A stretch of DNA of 64,000 bases from the NCBI RefSeq assembly GCF_018135625.1, contig NZ_CP073078.1, forward strand, positions 2,822,501 to 2,886,500. Reading direction: 5' to 3'. The notes beneath the pieces are model-generated. The model saw only the letters and a program-made list of their open reading frames with translations. It did not search any database and was not told where the DNA came from. Made by a program: the position numbers and the translations under genes. Below, piece after piece: positions 1 through 8,420 of the stretch (position 1 is the stretch's first letter; each line of letters begins with the position of its first letter). Origin of the DNA: Phenylobacterium montanum (lineage in GTDB: Bacteria; Pseudomonadota; Alphaproteobacteria; Caulobacterales; Caulobacteraceae).

Positions 1-2410
1 TCGGGGTGGCGATCTGGGTGCGCGCGTCGTTGCCGTAGAAGTTGGCCGCCACGTCCGAACCGCTGAAGGCCTGGGTGAATTCCCCCGTCGCCGCCTTGGC
101 GTTGAACAGGTTCTTGACGAACAGGGTCGCCTCGTAGGATCGCCATTGCAGGGTGGAGGATAGGGTCCAAAGCGAGAAGGGATCCAACCCTACATTCTGC
201 GACCCCGGCGTCACGCCGTTTCGCGTGCTTGACTGATAGTAGCCGACCACGCGGTTGGTCATCCTGATCCCCGCGCCCAGCATCTGGGTCTGGTTCAGCG
301 ACACATTCAAGGTGTGCTCGGGCACGCCCGGCAGCATCGTCCCCTTCAGCCCGGCCACATACGGCGTATCGTTGAATTGCGAGTGCGCGGTGATGATGTC
401 GGAGGTCAGTGAGGCGTCGGTATAGGCATAACCGAGCGTCCAGGCGAGGCTCGGGGTGAACTTTCCGCTCAGTTCGGCCTCGACGCCCCTCGAGGCGGCG
501 CTCTTGCCGTTGACCACGGCGTAGTAGCCGAAGGTGGGGGTCTGGATGTTCACCTGCACATCCGACCAGTCGATGTAGAAGGCGGCCAGGCTGTAGGTGA
601 TCCCGTGGGTGCGGCCCTTGACCCCGATCTCGTAGTTCACCGTGCTGTCCGAGGTGTAGTTCAGGTAGCTGGCATCTTCCTTCTGCGGTCCCGTGATCGG
701 AATGGCGTTCGAGCCGCCGCGCCGATAGCCCTGGGCCACGGTGGCGTAGGCGAGGTTGTCGTCGTCCAGGCGATAGGACAGGTTGACCTTGCCCAACGGC
801 TTGTCTTCGCTGACATGCGTGGCGTTGGTGGCGTAGATGTTGTTCCGGGTCAGCACGGCGCCGCCGATGGTGGCGTTCACGTCGGACTTGTCGCTGAAAT
901 AGCGCAGGCCGCCGGTGACATCGAACTTCTGGCTGACATGCCAGGTCAGTTCGCCAAATCCGGCGACATCCCTGAACCTGTCAGCCCGCTGATAGAAGAA
1001 GCTGCGATCGCCGGAAACGAAGGTCGGATCGGCCTCTGGCGTCTGCAGATAGGTCTCCTCGAAGCCCGGCAGATAGTTGCGCGATCCGGCGCCGCGATCC
1101 TGGTCCTCGTAGTAGAAGCCGATCACATAGTCGAACAGGGCGCCTGGCTTGCTGTTGCTGGCCAGCCGCGCCTCTTCGACCACCGCCCGTTCGGAATAGG
1201 TGTTGACGAAGGTGGTTAGCGGCAGGCGGTTCGGCGCGTAGTAAGTGAAATAGTACAGGAACCCGACCGGCAGGGTCGGCAAGAGGTGGCCATAGAAGCC
1301 GGTGTTGTCGGTGATGCTCTCGCCGCGATGATCATAGTACGAGGTGCTGCTGGTCAGGGTGGCGAAGCCCAGATCGTAGGTCGCCTCCAGGCTCTCGACA
1401 TTCACTTCCCGCGCCGACGGCTCCTTGATCACCGCCCCGTTTTCATAGCGGCCATAAGGCGTCCCAAAGCCGTTGGTCCCCTCGGTGATCGCCTGTCGGC
1501 CGCCGACGTGATCGTCCTGATAGTTGTAGTTGAACACCAGCTTCAGGGCGTCGGTCGGTCGCCACAGAAGGGCGCCATGGCCATACCAGGTGCGCTGATC
1601 ATTGACGCTGTTCTGGCGATAATAGTCGCTGGCTGTGGGCGCGGAGGCGCCGTTCAGCGTCTGCTGAAGGCCATCCGCGCCTGGCTTGTAGAGGTTGGGA
1701 TAGTCGATGAAGCCGGGATCATAGACCCGGCTGACGGTCCCGCGAACGGCCAGGGTGCTCGACAGCGGCACGTTCAGGGTCAGGTCACCGCTCCAGCCGG
1801 CGCCGTCCGAATTGGCGGTATAGGACTGGGTGCTGGTCACCTTGCCGCTGAAGCGGTTCACATCCGGCTCGTTCTGGATGTAGCGCACCGTGCCGCCCAG
1901 CGAGCCGGACCCGTACAGGGTCGCCTGCGGCCCGCGCAGCACCTCGACCCGGTCCAGGTCCTTGAGCAGGAAATTCGCAAACACCGGCGTGTCGTTGATG
2001 TAGGTCGACAAGGGCGAAACTGACGAGACCGGATAGTCGCCCAGGGCGGCGGAATCGACGTTGATCCCCCGGATGCGCGCGCCGTCCAGCTGACCGGCGT
2101 TGCGCGGGCCGCGATCGACCACGCTGACACCCGGGACGGTTCGCAACAGCTCGTTCGGCGTGGTCAGGCTCTTGCTCTCGATCGCGCCGCCGCTCACCGC
2201 GGAGATGTTGTACGGCACCTTTAGCACCGTCTCAGCCCGACGCCGCGCCGTCACCACGATCTCCTCGGTGGAAGCCACAGCCCCCGCCGCCGGTGCGGCC
2301 GCTTTCGCCTGCGTCCCCAGAAGCGCGAGCGACGACGCGCCGCCCAGCAGCAAGGCCCGGCAGCCGCGCTGCAAAGCGACCGCCCAGACATCCGACCCGA
2401 CTGACACCAT
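1..2410 (-). CDS. TonB-dependent receptor, 3' end beyond the window edge
   Basis: Outer-membrane active transporter that takes up a large substrate (siderophore, oligosaccharide or other) with TonB energy. Read leftward from an ATG at 2410 preceded by a purine-rich Shine-Dalgarno (GGGGGAGGG), the product has an N-terminal signal sequence, then a TonB-box-like EEIVVTARRR near residue 50, and a plug domain with LLRTVPGVSV and VEVLRGPQATLYGSGSLGG. The remaining reading frame, open to base 1, is a run of beta-barrel strands. About 800 residues are visible and the C-terminal strands are missing. An in-frame ATG at 2425 is possible but lies too close to its only SD. It lies 75 bp downstream of the nitrilase-family gene on the same strand, so the two may be cotranscribed. 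The substrate cannot be told from sequence; barrels of this type are expanded in Caulobacteraceae and Sphingomonadaceae. Confidence 0.93.
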   Translation of the reverse strand, partial: MVSVGSDVWAVALQRGCRALLLGGASSLALLGTQAKAAAPAAGAVASTEEIVVTARRRAETVLKVPYNISAVSGGAIESKSLTTPNELLRTVPGVSVVDRGPRNAGQLDGARIRGINVDSAALGDYPVSSVSPLSTYINDTPVFANFLLKDLDRVEVLRGPQATLYGSGSLGGTVRYIQNEPDVNRFSGKVTSTQSYTANSDGAGWSGDLTLNVPLSSTLAVRGTVSRVYDPGFIDYPNLYKPGADGLQQTLNGASAPTASDYYRQNSVNDQRTWYGHGALLWRPTDALKLVFNYNYQDDHVGGRQAITEGTNGFGTPYGRYENGAVIKEPSAREVNVESLEATYDLGFATLTSSTSYYDHRGESITDNTGFYGHLLPTLPVGFLYYFTYYAPNRLPLTTFVNTYSERAVVEEARLASNSKPGALFDYVIGFYYEDQDRGAGSRNYLPGFEETYLQTPEADPTFVSGDRSFFYQRADRFRDVAGFGELTWHVSQKFDVTGGLRYFSDKSDVNATIGGAVLTRNNIYATNATHVSEDKPLGKVNLSYRLDDDNLAYATVAQGYRRGGSNAIPITGPQKEDASYLNYTSDSTVNYEIGVKGRTHGITYSLAAFYIDWSDVQVNIQTPTFGYYAVVNGKSAASRGVEAELSGKFTPSLAWTLGYAYTDASLTSDIITAHSQFNDTPYVAGLKGTMLPGVPEHTLNVSLNQTQMLGAGIRMTNRVVGYYQSSTRNGVTPGSQNVGLDPFSLWTLSSTLQWRSYEATLFVKNLFNAKAATGEFTQAFSGSDVAANFYGNDARTQIATP

Positions 2411-2485
2411 CACGCCCTCCCCCATCCTGGTCTGTGCGGCCTGCGGTTCCCCAACGCGACAGGCTCGCCCGCTTCAATCACCACG

Positions 2486-3349
2486 CTACTGTTCCGCCTC
2501 CCGGGCCGGCGGCGTCCTCAGCGCGCCCAAGCCGGTCAGAGCGGGAACCGACCGCCCGCCCGGCTGATAGGGCGCAAAGGGCGCCGGCCCGTCGCGAAAG
2601 CTCTTGAGGGTCTGGCCCAGCCCGTTCCAGCCGCGCTCGCGCGTCCGGCGCACGTGGCCGAGATCGAGATCCAGGGCGATGACCTCCCGCCCCACGCCCG
2701 CCTCATGGACGATTTCGCCGCCCGGGCCATAGGCGCAGGACCCGCCGACGCCCAGCTCGCCGGCGACGTTGATATCCACGAACCACAGCTGGTTCTGTGC
2801 CGCGCTGGCCCGGGCGATGGCCTTCTCGGCCTCGCGGTCGATGGTGCTGGTCATGCTCGGATGCAGCACCACCTCGGCGCCGAGGCAGGCCAGGGAGCGG
2901 GTGGTCTCCGGGAACCACATGTCATAGCAGATCGAGACCCCGATCCGCCCGACACCGGGCATGTCGAAGACGGTCGGGACCTCGCCCGCCGCGACGCCCT
3001 GTTCGTAAGGCAGAAACGGATAGAGCTTGCGGCAGCGGGCGACCACCGTCCCGTCCGGGGCGATCACCGGCGCGGTGTTGAACAGCTGGTCGCCGACCCG
3101 TTCGTAAAGACTGCCCGGGATCAGCCAGACCTTGTTTTCCCGCGCGACCTCGACGAAACGCGCCTCTGCCGGCCCCGGCAGGCTCTGGGCGCTGGCCACC
3201 CCGGGACCGAAGGCGGAAAGCTCGCCCAGCATCACCAGGTCGACCCAGGGCAGTCGCCGTTTGGTCGCGGCCACCTCTGCGGCGATGCGGTCGAGATTGT
3301 CGCCGCGGCCCAGATCAAGCTGGAGCCCTGCTATTCCGAGATGCCCCAT
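2486..3349 (-). CDS. Carbon-nitrogen hydrolase (nitrilase superfamily)
   Basis: 287-residue amidase-type enzyme that hydrolyses non-peptide C-N bonds. The catalytic triad is visible: Glu43 in LGELSAFG, Lys108 in CRKLYPFLPYEQG and Cys141 in GVSICYDMWFPET. The length and single-domain layout fit the aliphatic amidase/carbamoylase branches. There is no signal peptide, so it is cytoplasmic. Being directly upstream of the TonB receptor suggests it processes a nitrogen compound imported by that receptor, but this is inference. A second nitrilase-family enzyme (aguB, 58172-59050) is assigned to putrescine synthesis; this one lacks that context and its substrate is unknown. Confidence 0.85.
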   Translation of the reverse strand: MGHLGIAGLQLDLGRGDNLDRIAAEVAATKRRLPWVDLVMLGELSAFGPGVASAQSLPGPAEARFVEVARENKVWLIPGSLYERVGDQLFNTAPVIAPDGTVVARCRKLYPFLPYEQGVAAGEVPTVFDMPGVGRIGVSICYDMWFPETTRSLACLGAEVVLHPSMTSTIDREAEKAIARASAAQNQLWFVDINVAGELGVGGSCAYGPGGEIVHEAGVGREVIALDLDLGHVRRTRERGWNGLGQTLKSFRDGPAPFAPYQPGGRSVPALTGLGALRTPPAREAEQ

Positions 3350-3691
3350 GCCGGTCCGGCCCCAAACAACGCTTGTGGGAGCCTAGGGGGTTGCTTTTCG
3401 GCCCCATAGAGCCAGATAGCGAGATTCTATGGCGCCAGAATTGGACACCTGCTCGCGCCTACTGGCGCCCGTCAGCAAGTAGGTTGAACATCGCGGCGCT
3501 CGCCAACTGATCACCGCTATCCGTGGCCGGGAATGACCAGTTTGGGAAACTACCGCTGCCTTAGGCTCGTCACTCCTGAAGTCTGGAAATGGCGTGGCGC
3601 CGCCAGCTAAACTCAAGGGCTGGCACAGCCATGTGACGAAGTTGATCCGCCAGAATCATACTTAGAGGCTCTACTCTAAATTCCATCCGCT
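3350..3691. other. Intergenic region with two inverted repeats
   Basis: No convincing gene lies here, and base composition is more AT-rich than the flanks. Two inverted repeats are visible: CCATAGA at 3404-3410 with TCTATGG at 3426-3432, and GGCGCCAG at 3431-3438 with CTGGCGCC at 3462-3469. They sit just upstream of the nitrilase gene and downstream of the Gly/Ala-rich gene, so they could be a terminator-like structure or leader element. There is no U tract. Confidence 0.4.
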
Positions 3692-6031
3692 CTAAGCGGC
3701 GGGCGCCGTCAGCCAGCCATGCTGCGGGGGCGAAGCCAGCGAGACGACTGAAGAGGTGTGACCACCGCCTGCGTGTCCCTGTGCAGCTATGTACTGGCTG
3801 AACAGCGCCGCACTGGGCGAGGCGGCCGACGGCGGATCGCCAAAGATCAGGCCTGTGTCGAAGCCGCCGCCGGCCGCCGAGCTCGTCACGCTCATCACCA
3901 CGCGCAGTCCGAGGCTGTCCGCGCTCAGCTGGCCGCTGGCCAGGGATCCGAGATCGACCGCGCCGTCGGCGAACCAGGCCTGGGCCGCCGCGGCGGAGCA
4001 GAAGCTCTGGTGCAGCACGTCGATCCCGTCGGCATAGATGTCCAGGTTCAGGTTGGAAAAGCCGGCGCCGACGACGGTCGGGCTGTAGAAGCCGACCAGC
4101 AGGTCCTGCCGCACGGCCAGTTGGGTCAGATCGACGGTCAGGTCGATCTCGCTGGTCGCGGTCTCGGCCACCGAGCCGGTGGCGCCATGGCCGCCGCCCA
4201 GCTCACCCAGGGCGAAGAAGGACGGTGCGGCGCCAAAGGCCGCGGCGATCGCCGGATTGGCGGCGAGCACCGCCGAGGTCGCCGCCGCACTGGGCGCTCC
4301 GGTGACCTGGGCTATGGCCTGGTCGCCGTTGACCAAGCCCGGCGCGGCGCCGCCGATCGCGGCCTGGGCCTGGGCGATCGCCGTACCCGCCACCGTCGTG
4401 GACGCCTCGGCCGAAGCGGAGGTGACCAGATTTCCGGCGAGCGTGGAGGTCGAGGCGTCGGCCGTAGCCGAACCGCCGGTCCCCGTGGCGGTGGTCACCG
4501 CGGTCGCGGCGCCTGCTGTGGCCCCCTGGCCGCCGATCGCGTCGGCGGTGACGTTGACCGAGGTCGCGGCTGTCGCGGTCGCGCTCGCCTTCGCCGCGCC
4601 GCCGGCGCCGGTCAGGGCGTTTGTCGCGCCCGCTCCCCCTGCGCCGCCGGCCGCATCGACATTGGCGGTGACCGATCCGGCGCCGGTAAGCGCCAGGGTG
4701 GCCGAGCCGCTGGCCCCCGCCGCCCCCGCGGATCCGGCCGACCCGGCGCCGCCGGCCCCGCCGTCCGCGGTCAGCTGTACGGCCAGCGAGGCGCTCTTGG
4801 CCGCGCCGGCGGCGTCGTGGAGGGTCAGGTTCGAGGTGGCGACACCACCCGCCCCGGCCAGGCCGCCGGCGCTGGAGCCGCCGGCCCCGCCGACCGCCTG
4901 CTGCGTCAGGCTGAGCGCGCCGCCATTGGTCGTACCGGAGACGGCGTTGACGAGGTAGCCATAGGCCCCCGCCCCGCCATTGGCGCCCGAAAGGCCTGCG
5001 CCGCCGGCGCCGCCGGTGCGATAGGCGCTGGCCGCGCCGGCTCCGGAGCCGGAAGATGCCGAGTTGGCGGTGGCCGAGCCGCTGCCGCCCGCGCCGCCGG
5101 TCGCTCCGGCGCCGCTGGCCGAACCCCCGGCGCCGCCGAGCGCCGTCGCCGTCGCCGTGGCGCTGACGCCGGTGGCGCTCGCCGTCGCAGCCATCCCGCC
5201 GCCAGCGGCTCCAACGCCGCCGGCGCCGCCCGTCGCGGTCGCCGTGCTGGAGACGCTGGTCCCGCCCAGCACCGAGTCCTTGGCCGTCGCGGAGCCGCCC
5301 GCCGCGCCATTGCCGCCGGCGCCGCCCGTGGCGCCCACGGAGCTGGCGACGGTCCCCGCGCCGGTGACGACACTGGTCGCATAACCTGCGCCGCCGGCCG
5401 AGCCTGTCGCGCCCGAAGCGCCGGCGCCGCCGGCAGCGGTGTTGGTCACCGCGAGCTGGGCGCTGCGGGTCGCGTGGCTCAGGTCGTTGAAGGTCAGATT
5501 GGAGGTCGCCGCGCCCGCCGCCCCGGCCGCCGCCGTGTCGCTGGCCCCGCCGGCGCCGCCGGAGACCGACTGGCTGAGCGTCAGGGCGCCGCCCGCGGTC
5601 TGGCCATTGACGCCGTTGGTCAGGGAGGCGCTCGCCCCCGTCCCGCCCGCAGCGCCGCCGCTGCCCGCGCCGCCGGCCCCGCCGGCTTCGATCGCCGCAA
5701 CCGAGCTTGCGCCCGACCCGCTGGCGGTCCCTTGGGCGGAGGCGGTCGCAAGTCCGCCGGCGCCCCCGGTCATGCCGCCGCCATTGCCCGCCCCGCCGGC
5801 CCCGCCGATCGCGGAGGCGGCCACGGTCAGGTTCGCGCCGGTGACGGCATCTGTTGCGCTGGCCGCGCCGCCTACGGCGCCGCTGGCGCCGGTCCCGGTC
5901 CCCGCCGGCCAATCAAATTGTCCGAAATGCGTCGCTTGGCTGGGAAAGCGGACACACCCGGCTTGGCCGCGCAACGATCCGAAGCCGGACAAGCCCGCAG
6001 CCCCGCGGTGACAGTCCCGGCCGGAAGCCAT
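3692..6031 (-). CDS. Gly/Ala-rich PGRS-like repeat protein
   Basis: About 779 residues. From about residue 45 to 600 the protein consists of GGAGGAG/GGAGGS-type repeats interspersed with Ala/Ser/Thr-rich strands, recalling mycobacterial PE_PGRS domains and alphaproteobacterial beta-strand-repeat surface proteins. A longer module recurs: GGALTLSQSVSGGAGG followed by TSNLTFND, and again GGALSLTQQAVGGAGG followed by TSNLTLHD. The last 170 residues are non-repetitive (DLTVDLTQLAVRQDLLVGFY, later AQAWFADGAVDLGSLASG), resembling the C-terminal domain of large repeat adhesins. The N-terminus is doubtful: the first 40 residues from ATG 6031 are not a recognisable signal peptide and no good SD is seen, so the 5' end may be truncated or frameshifted. 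The opposite strand also holds a long open frame, but it reads as Arg/Gly-rich nonsense. Function unknown; a surface or secreted role is inferred. Confidence 0.7.
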   Translation of the reverse strand: MASGRDCHRGAAGLSGFGSLRGQAGCVRFPSQATHFGQFDWPAGTGTGASGAVGGAASATDAVTGANLTVAASAIGGAGGAGNGGGMTGGAGGLATASAQGTASGSGASSVAAIEAGGAGGAGSGGAAGGTGASASLTNGVNGQTAGGALTLSQSVSGGAGGASDTAAAGAAGAATSNLTFNDLSHATRSAQLAVTNTAAGGAGASGATGSAGGAGYATSVVTGAGTVASSVGATGGAGGNGAAGGSATAKDSVLGGTSVSSTATATGGAGGVGAAGGGMAATASATGVSATATATALGGAGGSASGAGATGGAGGSGSATANSASSGSGAGAASAYRTGGAGGAGLSGANGGAGAYGYLVNAVSGTTNGGALSLTQQAVGGAGGSSAGGLAGAGGVATSNLTLHDAAGAAKSASLAVQLTADGGAGGAGSAGSAGAAGASGSATLALTGAGSVTANVDAAGGAGGAGATNALTGAGGAAKASATATAATSVNVTADAIGGQGATAGAATAVTTATGTGGSATADASTSTLAGNLVTSASAEASTTVAGTAIAQAQAAIGGAAPGLVNGDQAIAQVTGAPSAAATSAVLAANPAIAAAFGAAPSFFALGELGGGHGATGSVAETATSEIDLTVDLTQLAVRQDLLVGFYSPTVVGAGFSNLNLDIYADGIDVLHQSFCSAAAAQAWFADGAVDLGSLASGQLSADSLGLRVVMSVTSSAAGGGFDTGLIFGDPPSAASPSAALFSQYIAAQGHAGGGHTSSVVSLASPPQHGWLTAPAA

Positions 6032-6262
6032 CGTTCGGAATGAAGGAAGAGCGGCCCTGCGACAGCCTGGCCCGGCCGCTGAAGGCCAGCGGTACGACCT
6101 GCATCGCCGCCCTCCTCGGGCGCACTACTGATGGATCGACCAATTTCTTCACCGGCTCACTGGACGGCCTGGGCAACACCATCACCGGCTGCCGACCAAG
6201 GTTTAGAAAGTTTCATTAATTTTCAGATGGTTACACGGGTATCTGAATCAGTCCCTCTGAAA

Positions 6263-6308
6263 TCCGACGAACAATTGTCGGACTTCAGTGAAATCGATTC
6301 AGATTTCA
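6263..6308. repeat. Two adjacent short stem-loops in the intergenic region
   Basis: Two hairpins in a locally AT-rich stretch: TCCGAC (6263-6268) pairs with GTCGGA (6277-6282), and TGAAATC (6289-6295) pairs with GATTTCA (6302-6308). They lie downstream of the chemoreceptor stop codon (6377) and upstream of the Gly/Ala-rich gene, both on the minus strand. They may help end chemoreceptor transcription or bind a regulator. Neither is followed by a T run. Confidence 0.4.
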
Positions 6309-6376
6309 TCGAAACCGATTCACCCCCTGGCGATCGTCACTTGCAGGCCGGCCGAACCGCACGGGGCGCGCGAGGT

Positions 6377-7996
6377 TTAGAACTCCTCCCAATTGCCAGG
6401 AGCGACGGCGCGGATGCCGGCGGCGGCGATCCTGGCCTGAGCCTGAGCCACGGGATTGCGGGCGGAGCCATGCCGGGCGGGCTCGCGACCAGCCATCGGC
6501 CTTGCAGGCGCCGGGTGGCGTCCGGCGGGGGCTGAGCTTGAGCCGCGGGCGCCAACCTCGAAGCGGGAGATCATCTCGGCGAGTTCAGCGGTTTCCCCCT
6601 TCAGCGAATGGGCCGCCGCCGTGCTCTCCTCGACCATGGCCGCGTTCTGTTGCACCACCTGGTCCATCTGATTGATGGCTGTGTTGACCTGGCTGAGGCC
6701 GGAAGCCTGCTCCTGGGCGGAGGCGGCGATTTCCGCCACCAGGGCGTCAATCTCGTTGACCTTGGCCGCGATCGCCCGCAGGGCGCCGCCCGTCTCGCCG
6801 ACCAGGCCGACGCCTGCGCCGACCTGTTCAGAGGAAGCCGAGATCAGGCTCTTGATCTCCTTGGCCGCTTCGGCCGAGCGCTGGGCCAGAGCCCGCACCT
6901 CCTGGGCCACGACCGCGAAGCCGCGGCCCGCCTCGCCCGCCCGCGCCGCCTCGACGCCGGCGTTCAGGGCCAAAAGGTTGGTCTGGAAGGCGATCTCGTC
7001 GATCACGCCGATGATCTGGCCGATCTGCTTGGACGAGGTCTCGATCAGGTCCATGGCCTGGACCGCTTTTTCCACCACCTCGCCGGAATGCTGGGCCTGG
7101 CCCTTGGCCGCTGTCACAGCCTCGCTCACCTGCTTGGCGCCGGCGGCGGTCTTTTGGACCGTAGCGGTGATCTGGTCGAGAGCGGCGGCGGTCTCCTCCA
7201 GGCTCGCCGCCTGTTGTTCGGTGCGCCGCGAAAGGTCGTCCGAAGCCACTGTGATCTCGTCGGTCCCGCTGGTGATCGCATCGGCGGTGGACTGCACCTG
7301 GGCCAGCGTCGCCGCCAACTGCTCGATCGCCGAATTGAAATCCTGGCGGAGCTGGCCATATTCGCCCGGCAACTCGTCGCCGATGCGGTGCGTGAGATCG
7401 CCCTGGGCCAGCTTGGCGAGCGCGACGCCTACCGCCGACATCACGGCCGCGTTGGTCGCCTGAGCCTTGGCCTCGCTGGCCTGCCGGGCCTTGTCCAGCG
7501 CGTCGAGATAGACTGAGATGGCGAAGTCCATATCGAGCATGGTCGCCTTGGTGACGGCGCCGATCTCGGAGACGAGTTGGCTGGGGCCCTCGCGCCTGGC
7601 GCCCAAGCCGCCCCTGGGCCAGCGCGCCTCGACCAGGTCGCCGAGCAGCCGCTCCAGCACCAGGGCATAGCCGCCGATATACCAGCGCGGCTCCAGGCCA
7701 ATGCGCGCGTGGGTCTCGCCGACCTTGGTCACCGCCTGCACATAGCTCTGGCTGAATTCGCCGTCGGAAATGATTCGCCAATGGTCGAGCTGGCGGCTTT
7801 TGGCGCTGTTCATCAGCCCCGGGTTTCGGAAGAAGGCGCGGGTCTCGGGGAACGCCTCGACCTGCTGATAGAAGGCGTCGAGCGCCCCGGGCAGCGCCTT
7901 CATCAGGGCGGGCTGCACCGACTTGAGGGCGCGCTGAGCCTCGCCATCCAGCTTCATGAACCGCAGGCGGCCATCAATGCCCGTATCGTTGGTCAT
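6377..7996 (-). CDS. Soluble globin-coupled methyl-accepting chemotaxis protein
   Basis: 539-residue cytoplasmic chemoreceptor; no transmembrane segment. The start ATG at 7996 is chosen because of the SD GGAG just upstream, because the domain begins there, and because the 96 residues upstream in frame look non-coding. Residues about 10-165 are a protoglobin sensor domain; His96 in [18 protein letters not shown] is the expected proximal haem ligand, so the signal is probably O2 or another gas. A HAMP-like linker follows ([20 protein letters not shown], about 193-215), then the signalling helices with the conserved hairpin tip [20 protein letters not shown] (333-352). The last five residues are NWEEF, the form of pentapeptide that tethers CheR/CheB in enteric and alphaproteobacterial receptors. 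No che genes are in the window, so it must feed a distant array. HemAT-type aerotaxis is the best family analogy. Confidence 0.92.
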   Translation of the reverse strand: MTNDTGIDGRLRFMKLDGEAQRALKSVQPALMKALPGALDAFYQQVEAFPETRAFFRNPGLMNSAKSRQLDHWRIISDGEFSQSYVQAVTKVGETHARIGLEPRWYIGGYALVLERLLGDLVEARWPRGGLGARREGPSQLVSEIGAVTKATMLDMDFAISVYLDALDKARQASEAKAQATNAAVMSAVGVALAKLAQGDLTHRIGDELPGEYGQLRQDFNSAIEQLAATLAQVQSTADAITSGTDEITVASDDLSRRTEQQAASLEETAAALDQITATVQKTAAGAKQVSEAVTAAKGQAQHSGEVVEKAVQAMDLIETSSKQIGQIIGVIDEIAFQTNLLALNAGVEAARAGEAGRGFAVVAQEVRALAQRSAEAAKEIKSLISASSEQVGAGVGLVGETGGALRAIAAKVNEIDALVAEIAASAQEQASGLSQVNTAINQMDQVVQQNAAMVEESTAAAHSLKGETAELAEMISRFEVGARGSSSAPAGRHPAPARPMAGREPARHGSARNPVAQAQARIAAAGIRAVAPGNWEEF

Positions 7997-8420
7997 TATC
8001 GTCTCCAGAATGGCGGCCCGGCGACGAGAAGGCCGCCGGACATCGCGCTTCGATCCGCGCGGCTCCTGCACCCCGAGGCATCGGGCGCGGAACGCGAGCT
8101 CAACTGGAAGTGTGCCAACCCTGTTGGTAAACGAGCGCCTAACCGGCGTCTGGGTGAAGACCGCGACCGAGCGGTTCCCTTGAAATCCGTGAACTTTCGA
8201 GCCGCCTGAACATCTGAATGTGACGGTCTGACGCAGATCAAGGCGGCGACGCCCGAAGCCATGACACATGAACTCCGAAGTCACGTGTCAATATTCGCAA
8301 GCATGACGCCCTTTTAAGCAAACCTTTGGCGAGGTCTGGGCTGGCGAAGGCGGGGCGCAGCACCCGCCAGCAGCGCCACGGCGCAGCCAAGACCGACGCC
8401 GTGACGGACGAGGACTCGCG
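7997..8420. other. Divergent intergenic region
   Basis: 424 bp between the divergent chemoreceptor and AraC-type genes. The promoters of both must lie here, but I see no clear -35/-10 pair, terminator or operator. An in-frame upstream extension of the chemoreceptor crosses much of it but has no conserved domain and the better ribosome site is at its 3' end. Confidence 0.4.

Noticed and set aside
3383-3616. Possible 77-residue minus-strand gene
   Set aside because: No SD, no recognisable domain, overlaps inverted repeats.
3758-6043. Long plus-strand open frame (761 codons) over the repeat protein
   Set aside because: Reads as Arg/Gly/Ala-rich nonsense; it is an artefact of high GC and the repeats of the minus-strand gene, whose C-terminus is non-repetitive and protein-like.
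8101-8120. Sigma-54-like site before the chemoreceptor (TGGCAC then TTG on the minus strand)
   Set aside because: The spacing between the two elements is 8 instead of 5, and the GC element is missing.
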